Assembly (NCBI GenBank): GCA_902787955.1
Contig: CADAIJ010000005.1
Span: forward strand, 1 to 34,048
Origin: an uncultured Erysipelotrichaceae bacterium
Lineage (GTDB): Bacteria > Bacillota_I > Bacilli_A > RFN20 > CAG-826
Direction of reading: 5' to 3'
DNA: 34,048 nucleotides
In this document: in pieces, positions 30,216 to 34,048 of the stretch
Position numbering within the stretch: the first letter of the stretch is position 1
Layout: each line of letters begins with the position of its first letter
Notes under the pieces: model-generated
The model's database searches: none
The model's input: the letters and a program-made list of their open reading frames with translations, nothing else
Told to the model about the DNA's origin: nothing
Program-made: the position numbers and the translations under genes

Positions 30216-31082
30216 CTAAGCCGCTAGTGGGATTCCGTATAAACCTGCGAAATATGCAACGGATTCACCAACTGTGCTTGTTGGATAATCTGTTGTTGGA
30301 TTGGCAGCAACAGCAGCGGCAATTGTTCTTTGCGCAGGAACTAAATCACAATATCCATAAATTAATTCTTTGACATCATCTTCGTTAGCTGAACAAAGTG
30401 CCATACCTGCATTGGCTGCGTTCCATCTTGCGGCAAACGCTTCACCAGATTCAAAACTGACGCGTTCCAATAGATCACCTTTATTCGTTTCGGCTTTGAG
30501 TTGGAAATCTCTAACTGTGACTGTGAAATCACGATTTGTTTCAGCTCTGATTCCGCCGAGTCTTAATAAGACGAATGGATCATCGTGAGTTGATGTGAAT
30601 GTTCCGCCAATTGTAAACCAGTTGTTTTTAGTGAAATCTCCATTATAGCCAGTATCCCATGCTTCCCTGGTTTCGATTCTAACAGAACTAAATTTATAAT
30701 GTTTTTTTGCATCATCATCTAATCCTTGAGCGTTTTCACCATAACTATCAATTTTTAAAGTAAATTCACACCAATAAGTTGAACCTTTTTCAACAGGAAT
30801 GTTCCATTTAACTAAACCGAACGCCCAATCTTCAAAATGCCCTGCTGTGACATGAAGAGCTAATCCATCAGCGGTATATTCAGAAGTATAAGTCATTGTT
30901 GTCTTTGGATCTCCGGCTTCATCATTTCTGACATCAAATGTTAATGTATTAAATCTAGCTGCTTCGACTTGTCTGAAAGCAACTTCTTGTTTCTGAGATG
31001 CTGCGAAACCAGCCATGCAAACGATACCTAATGTCGCGGCACCGAAGACACTAAAAACAACACCTAATTCCTTTTTATTCAT
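30216..31082 (-). CDS. Secreted protein of unknown function, likely in the fructan regulon
   Basis: 288 residues from the ATG at 31082, 7 nt from AGGAGG. A signal peptide (LGVVFSVFGAATLGIVCMAGFAAS) without a proper lipobox suggests cleavage near FAA and release or loose attachment. The mature part has a jelly-roll-like stretch (about 40-200: AFGLVKWNIPVEKGSTYWCEFTLKI, NNWFTIGGTFTST, FVLLRLGGI, FTVTVRDFQLKAE) similar in style to carbohydrate-binding modules. An Ala-rich helical C-terminal part follows (RWNAANAGMALCSANEDDVKELI... ESVAYFAGLYGI). It lies outside the main operon but has a TGTGCA-TT-TGCACA palindrome about 115 bp upstream. I do not recognise a named family. Confidence 0.7.
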   Translation of the reverse strand: MNKKELGVVFSVFGAATLGIVCMAGFAASQKQEVAFRQVEAARFNTLTFDVRNDEAGDPKTTMTYTSEYTADGLALHVTAGHFEDWAFGLVKWNIPVEKGSTYWCEFTLKIDSYGENAQGLDDDAKKHYKFSSVRIETREAWDTGYNGDFTKNNWFTIGGTFTSTHDDPFVLLRLGGIRAETNRDFTVTVRDFQLKAETNKGDLLERVSFESGEAFAARWNAANAGMALCSANEDDVKELIYGYCDLVPAQRTIAAAVAANPTTDYPTSTVGESVAYFAGLYGIPLAA

Positions 31083-31405
31083 TTTCGAACCTCCTAAGTT
31101 CAAAGATTATGATATTGTCAAATATACCATATAGATTAGTTTTAAAAAAGAATGGTGGGATATTTGTTCATATACAAACTGTTTTTACATAGCATTTGTG
31201 CATTTGCACATTATTTTTTATTGTGGAATCCTTATTATTTTAGTAGCCAAGGAAATACTTAGTGAAATGAAAAAAGAAGAAATAAAGTTTACCAAAAACA
31301 AGATTATATTTGCTACCAAATTAGGCTTTAAATCACATTATCTATACACACGGCTCAAATACGAGTATAGAAAAGAAAAAGAAAAAACCTTATCTATTCT
31401 AAGCA
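31083..31405. other. Gene-free upstream region of 30216-31082
   Basis: About 320 bp. It contains the operator-like palindrome 31197-31210 and AT-rich sequence in which no promoter could be placed with confidence. A + strand frame from 31198 has no ribosome binding site and runs into the gene on the other strand, so it is not called. Confidence 0.5.
31197..31210. promoter_or_regulatory. Operator-like palindrome 3
   Basis: TGTGCA-TT-TGCACA, a perfect inverted repeat, with TTTGTGCA as in the lacI-type gene's own upstream site (29064-29071). It suggests joint control of 30216-31082 with the fructan operon. Confidence 0.55.
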
Positions 31406-31900
31406 TTAGTGGCGAGAAACAATCGCGCTCCCTATGCCCCAACACGCTAAGAATGTCAAAACTATTGCTAAAAGAAGAATCAATAAACGGAAAATATGTT
31501 TCCTTGTAAATGCGGCAAAGACAATAGCAAGGCCAGAAAATAAACCACTGATGCCACCTCCGATAGCGCCACCAACATAATAGAAACCAGCATCTACTAA
31601 CATCGGAAGATTCCCTAATACCATGGTCATTATAAATGGAATGACTCCTAATACATATACATACCAAGGACATTTTTCTGTGACGACAAACGTCTTTTCT
31701 TTAACTGAAAACTGAATTCCGGAAAACAAATTGCCATAAATATAAATTTTGTATGAATTTTGTGGTAAGGAAACTAATAGAACTTTCTTTTCAATTCGTG
31801 TTGCTTTAACGCCATTAATGCATGCGTTATAGCGTCCAGTAAAAGAGTTATATGAAAATTCAATGTTACCTATTTCTGGGTCATTAAATACTGTGGTCAT
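31406..31900 (-). CDS. Small membrane protein of unknown function
   Basis: 164 residues. The first 75 form a soluble beta-rich part (EIGNIEFSYNSFTGRYNACINGVKATRIEKKVLLV... YIYGNLFSGIQFSVKEKTF). Three or four hydrophobic helices follow, the second Gly-rich (YYVGGAIGGGISGLFSGLAIVFAAF). No catalytic motif and no signal peptide are seen. It is transcribed alone. I do not recognise the family. Confidence 0.7.
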   Translation of the reverse strand: MTTVFNDPEIGNIEFSYNSFTGRYNACINGVKATRIEKKVLLVSLPQNSYKIYIYGNLFSGIQFSVKEKTFVVTEKCPWYVYVLGVIPFIMTMVLGNLPMLVDAGFYYVGGAIGGGISGLFSGLAIVFAAFTRKHIFRLLILLLAIVLTFLACWGIGSAIVSRH

Positions 31901-32048
31901 ATCTCTTATCCCCCTCGTATGATAAATAATATCTTATACTTATGCGCCTGTATTGTCATTTGTTATCTAAATTATTCTTTACACGCGAGTAGTTTAACAA
32001 GAATAAAATAGCCCTGAGTTGAAGTGAACCCCAAATTGGACACTTCAA

Positions 32049-32900
32049 TTACGCTCGGTCTTTTATTTCTTCATTTTTATTCTTATTTGCAATCTTGTTT
32101 GCTAGCTTAATTATGCCCATCAATAGAAGTGTGATTAATGCAGTGGCAATTGGATACGCCACAAAAAGCATTAGGAATGAGAATAGCAATTGTATATTGT
32201 GTTCAATAAAGAAATCAGAAATGAATGGAATGAATCCGTTTGCATCCATTAGCATCATATAGTCAGGGTTAGAACCATTGTTTGGAATGTATTTAATGAT
32301 GAAGTTAGCAGGGATAACAAACGCACTGAATAGCACGATCGGAACCATACCTTCATAAATTGTTTTAAATGAAGGAGTGTATAGTTCGGTTGCTAATAGT
32401 GAAACACCGACAAACACAATGACACCATGGAAAATAACGGAGTAAAGACCACCAAAGGTAAATATTGGATACCATCCAGCAGCACTTAAGTAAACAAAGT
32501 TAGATAAACCTGCCACTAAACCGATTGAACAGAAAAAGGCCATTGAGAATTTTTTCATATGTCCTTTGCCCCAAGCGACAAATGGTAAGAAATATAAAAG
32601 CATTGAGCAGGAGTATAAAGGAAGGATGCCACCTAAATTAAATGGTGCACCATGAGTAATATCGGCATAGGAAGAGAAAGTAATTTTTGCTACTTCTAAT
32701 ATTGGCATGAATATAGCAATTACTTTGTAAATGGTAAACATCTTCTCTTTCTTGATTTTTCTTAAAAGAATAGAGCCAATAATAATGAGCACTAATAAAA
32801 CACCCATAACAATGAATTGTTTTGGGGACATTCTGTCAGAACCGGTATATCCTTTTTCTGCTAAGGTATAAGAATCATCAAAAAATCCGTAATTGCTCAT
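32049..32900 (-). CDS. YwaF/TMEM164-like integral membrane protein (TIGR02206-like), second copy
   Basis: 283 residues with about seven membrane helices. The segment ILPLYSCSMLLYFLPFVAWGKGHMKKFSMAFFCSIGLVAGLSNF near 88-131 corresponds to LPLFFCDMMIIMIPLATFAKG...GFIMGTFGNY in 306-1094, so both belong to the same family of unknown function. The two also share the late helix with an FPxHxxQ-like polar stretch (FFIEHNIQLLF here, VQGNLILYQI there). An N-terminal extra helix makes this copy longer. No neighbouring gene suggests a pathway. Confidence 0.7.
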   Translation of the reverse strand: MSNYGFFDDSYTLAEKGYTGSDRMSPKQFIVMGVLLVLIIIGSILLRKIKKEKMFTIYKVIAIFMPILEVAKITFSSYADITHGAPFNLGGILPLYSCSMLLYFLPFVAWGKGHMKKFSMAFFCSIGLVAGLSNFVYLSAAGWYPIFTFGGLYSVIFHGVIVFVGVSLLATELYTPSFKTIYEGMVPIVLFSAFVIPANFIIKYIPNNGSNPDYMMLMDANGFIPFISDFFIEHNIQLLFSFLMLFVAYPIATALITLLLMGIIKLANKIANKNKNEEIKDRA

Positions 32901-32933
32901 GCGAATGATTATATGCTATTACAGAATAATTAT

Positions 32934-32952
32934 CCACCGGACAATCCGGTGG
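32934..32952 (+). terminator. Strong hairpin at the left border of the GC-rich stretch
   Basis: CCACCGGA-CAA-TCCGGTGG, followed on the + strand by TTTTGCATTTT. No + strand gene precedes it. On the minus strand it would sit in the leader of 32049-32900 with no T-run. Confidence 0.6.
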
Positions 32953-33039
32953 TTTTGCATTTTCGGGCAACATAGCCATCTGGTACCAGCTGCCGCTCAA
33001 GGCGGCCGCGGGAACGGACCAACAATATGTTATTTCGTT

Positions 33040-33192
33040 TTAGGCAAGGTGGGTCTGCATGAAGGCGGCGATTCCCCAGCGAGAGAGCAGCGTTTTATCG
33101 CAAGAGGACATCTCTTCCCCTTCTTCTCCATAGGCGTTCACTTTGTTCGCACGTTCCTTAATAAGCGTGTATTTGGATTTTTCTTTTTTCAT
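33040..33192 (-). CDS. Small hypothetical protein (50 aa)
   Basis: MKKEKSKYTLIKERANKVNA is the start; the product is charged, Lys/Glu-rich, and ends FMQTHLA. The ATG overlaps the stop codon of 33189-33347 (ATGA) and an AGGAGG lies 11 nt upstream, the strongest sign that it is translated. Codon use and base composition are clearly more GC-rich than in the rest of the window. After the TAA the same frame remains open for another 53 codons to 32878, so it may be a longer gene with a stop mutation. No family is recognised. Confidence 0.45.
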   Translation of the reverse strand: MKKEKSKYTLIKERANKVNAYGEEGEEMSSCDKTLLSRWGIAAFMQTHLA

Positions 33193-33347
33193 TTTCGCGT
33201 ACCTCCTATCGGTACGGCAATATGATAGTCTTCGGCAAAACCAATGTAAGATTGGAAGTGCTTCCAGGAAACGCTTTCAAGAAATCGTTCTATTTCTTTA
33301 GGCAATTTCCTTGCCTCAAAACCCCTCATCAAAAGCTCTAAAGACAT
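33189..33347 (-). CDS. Small hypothetical protein (52 aa), possibly a remnant
   Basis: It starts MSLELLMRGFEARKLPKEIE and ends YHIAVPIGGTRK. The stop overlaps the start of the 50-residue ORF by 4 bp, which suggests a translationally coupled pair. The start is uncertain: the ATG at 33347 follows a terminator hairpin (33353-33368) at once and has no normal ribosome binding site. Met7 is an alternative. It could be the 3' end of a longer gene whose 5' part was removed. No family is recognised. Confidence 0.35.
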   Translation of the reverse strand: MSLELLMRGFEARKLPKEIERFLESVSWKHFQSYIGFAEDYHIAVPIGGTRK

Positions 33348-33352
33348 GAAAA

Positions 33353-33368
33353 CCGCCCTTTCGGACGG
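33353..33368 (-). terminator. GNRA-type hairpin terminator
   Basis: On the minus strand CCGTCC-GAAA-GGGCGG is followed by TTTTC. It probably belongs to a transcript from the right, possibly that of 33488-34048. Confidence 0.65.
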
Positions 33369-33382
33369 CCGTCTATGGATAC

Positions 33383-33424
33383 GTCGTTTTGTCCAACTTC
33401 GGATAAGTGACTTTGGACAACGAC
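33383..33424. repeat. Inverted repeat of 12 bp per arm
   Basis: GTCGTT-tt-GTCCAA (33383-33396) is complementary to TTGGAC-AACGAC (33413-33424), with a two-base bulge and a loop containing CTTCGGATAAGTGACT. There is no T-run after either arm, so it is not an ordinary terminator. Confidence 0.6.
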
Positions 33425-33439
33425 AATTAGAAACGATTC

Positions 33440-33462
33440 TGGTGGGTTGAAGTGGATTCGAA
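33440..33462 (-). other. Possible tRNA 3'-end fragment
   Basis: On the minus strand TTCGAAT (T-loop), then CCACT (T-stem 3' side), TCAACCC (acceptor 3' side), A (discriminator) and CCA, with the exact spacing of a tRNA. The bases before the T-loop (AAAAG) do not complete the T-stem and no cloverleaf can be built, so only the 3' end is present. This would fit a leftover attachment site of an element integrated into a tRNA gene, but chance is not excluded. Confidence 0.4.
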
Positions 33463-33487
33463 CTTTTTGATTGGATCAATGTAAGAA

Positions 33488-34048
33488 TTAATCCTTGATA
33501 AAATTCAAAATAAAATCGATTGCCCCGATGATTGTATACCCGTTTTCATCTCTCATTGCAGGATTGTTTCTTTTGATGATTAAAACTTTTTGAACACCAT
33601 CATTTATTTTGGTAAAAGGTTTGATTTCCCTATTCTTGGTTTTTAAATCATTGACATCTGCTGCTATTTGAAAATAATAAGCTTCAGTACCTCTTGTGGC
33701 ATAAAAATCCATTTCGTAATTAACTCTTATGGTCTTACCATTCTTATCTTTTTCGTATGATTCAAAAGTACCAACGGTAAAGTTAAAGCCACGATAAACT
33801 AGTTCGTTGTGGATAATATTTTCTAACACCTTACCCTCATCAAAAAATGTAAAATCCAATAAAGCGTTTCTTAAGCCGATATCAGTAAAATAGTATTTTC
33901 TTGTCGCACCAACGTTTTCTCTTCCTTTAATATCGTATCTAGATACTTCGTTGATGATGAACGCATCTTTGAAGAAGCCGAGATATTTTGAAACGGTGTC
34001 TTTGTCTATTTTTTCGTGTTTAACAGATTGATACGAACCAGCAATTTT
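33488..34048 (-). CDS. AAA ATPase of the DUF4143 family, 3' part (5' end outside window)
   Basis: The frame is open from the right edge, giving 186 residues. It begins KIAGSYQSVKHEKIDKDTVSK (winged-helix part), continues KYLGFFKDAFIINEVSRYDIKG, ARKYYFTD-like RKYYFTDIGLRNAL, and FDEGKVLENIIHNELVYRGF, and ends with the PD-(D/E)XK-like core YEMDFYATRGTEAYYFQIAADV. This is the C-terminal DUF4143 half of the same family as 11503-12765, but of a different subgroup. The ATPase domain would lie to the right of the window. Confidence 0.85.
   Translation of the reverse strand, partial: KIAGSYQSVKHEKIDKDTVSKYLGFFKDAFIINEVSRYDIKGRENVGATRKYYFTDIGLRNALLDFTFFDEGKVLENIIHNELVYRGFNFTVGTFESYEKDKNGKTIRVNYEMDFYATRGTEAYYFQIAADVNDLKTKNREIKPFTKINDGVQKVLIIKRNNPAMRDENGYTIIGAIDFILNFIKD

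Noticed and set aside
31198..31509. A + strand open frame of 103 codons
   Set aside because: It starts within the operator-like palindrome, lacks a ribosome binding site and overlaps the membrane protein gene on the other strand.
32981..33010. Cluster of restriction-site-like palindromes (GGTACC, CAGCTG, GCGGCCGC, CCGCGG) suggesting cloning-vector sequence
   Set aside because: The bases around them do not match a polylinker that I know and run on into ORF-like sequence; kept only as a contamination caveat for this island.
32893..33225. A + strand open frame of 110 codons across the GC-rich stretch
   Set aside because: No ribosome binding site and low-complexity aromatic content; the minus strand has a perfect AGGAGG and coupled ORFs here.

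Overview
The window is AT-rich, uses TAA, TAG and TGA as stops, and has strong AGGAGG-type ribosome binding sites, LacI and MsmX homologues and lipobox lipoproteins. This suggests a low-GC Gram-positive, probably a gut-associated, uncultured Bacilli or Erysipelotrichia-like lineage. The taxonomic guess is inference only.

Region 1 (1-305) starts with the right end of an IS200/IS605-type tnpB element, with its terminal hairpin. Next to it is an orphan copy of a promoter motif that recurs through the next 9 kb. A YwaF-like membrane protein follows on the + strand (306-1094).

Region 2 (1271-9467, minus strand) is the most unusual part. It holds twelve intact genes and one decayed copy, each encoding a protein of 89-98 residues. 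All twelve have a 48-residue Nif11/bacteriocin-type leader of fixed length, with Cys20 and Gly47-Gly48 always present. The leader is followed by a variable core of 41-50 residues with two CxxC knuckles, like a zinc ribbon. Ten of the genes have their own promoter: a TGTGRCA direct repeat with an 11-bp period, then exactly 17 bp to a -10-like block. Two further genes are distal members of a three-gene operon. Many cassettes also have a terminator. No modification enzyme, peptidase-exporter or regulator is in the window, so these must act in trans if they exist. Interspersed are a lipoprotein form of a class-C26 glutamine-amidotransferase-fold hydrolase, a Ser-rich Ig-like lipoprotein, and a toxin-antitoxin pair whose toxin is a ParE/RelE-GNAT fusion.

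Region 3 (9691-14477) carries a K+-channel-like protein, a DUF4256 protein, an AAA ATPase of the DUF4143 type, and a coupled kinase-fold/GNAT pair.

Region 4 (14583-31210) is a fructan-utilisation locus. A minus-strand operon of about 14.3 kb encodes two surface binding proteins, two LplB/LplC-type permeases, a substrate-binding protein, a DUF624 protein, a CBM lipoprotein, a cytoplasmic GH32, a GH32-like lipoprotein, a fructokinase and an MsmX-type ATPase. A divergent LacI-family regulator sits at its head. Palindromes lie in the intergenic promoters, and a related one lies upstream of a separate secreted protein (30216-31082), which defines a small putative regulon.

Region 5 (31406-34048) has a small membrane protein, a second YwaF-like protein, a compositionally odd stretch (about 51% G+C over 32941-33180) with two tiny overlapping ORFs, a large inverted repeat, a possible tRNA 3' fragment, and the 3' part of another DUF4143-type ATPase that runs off the right edge.
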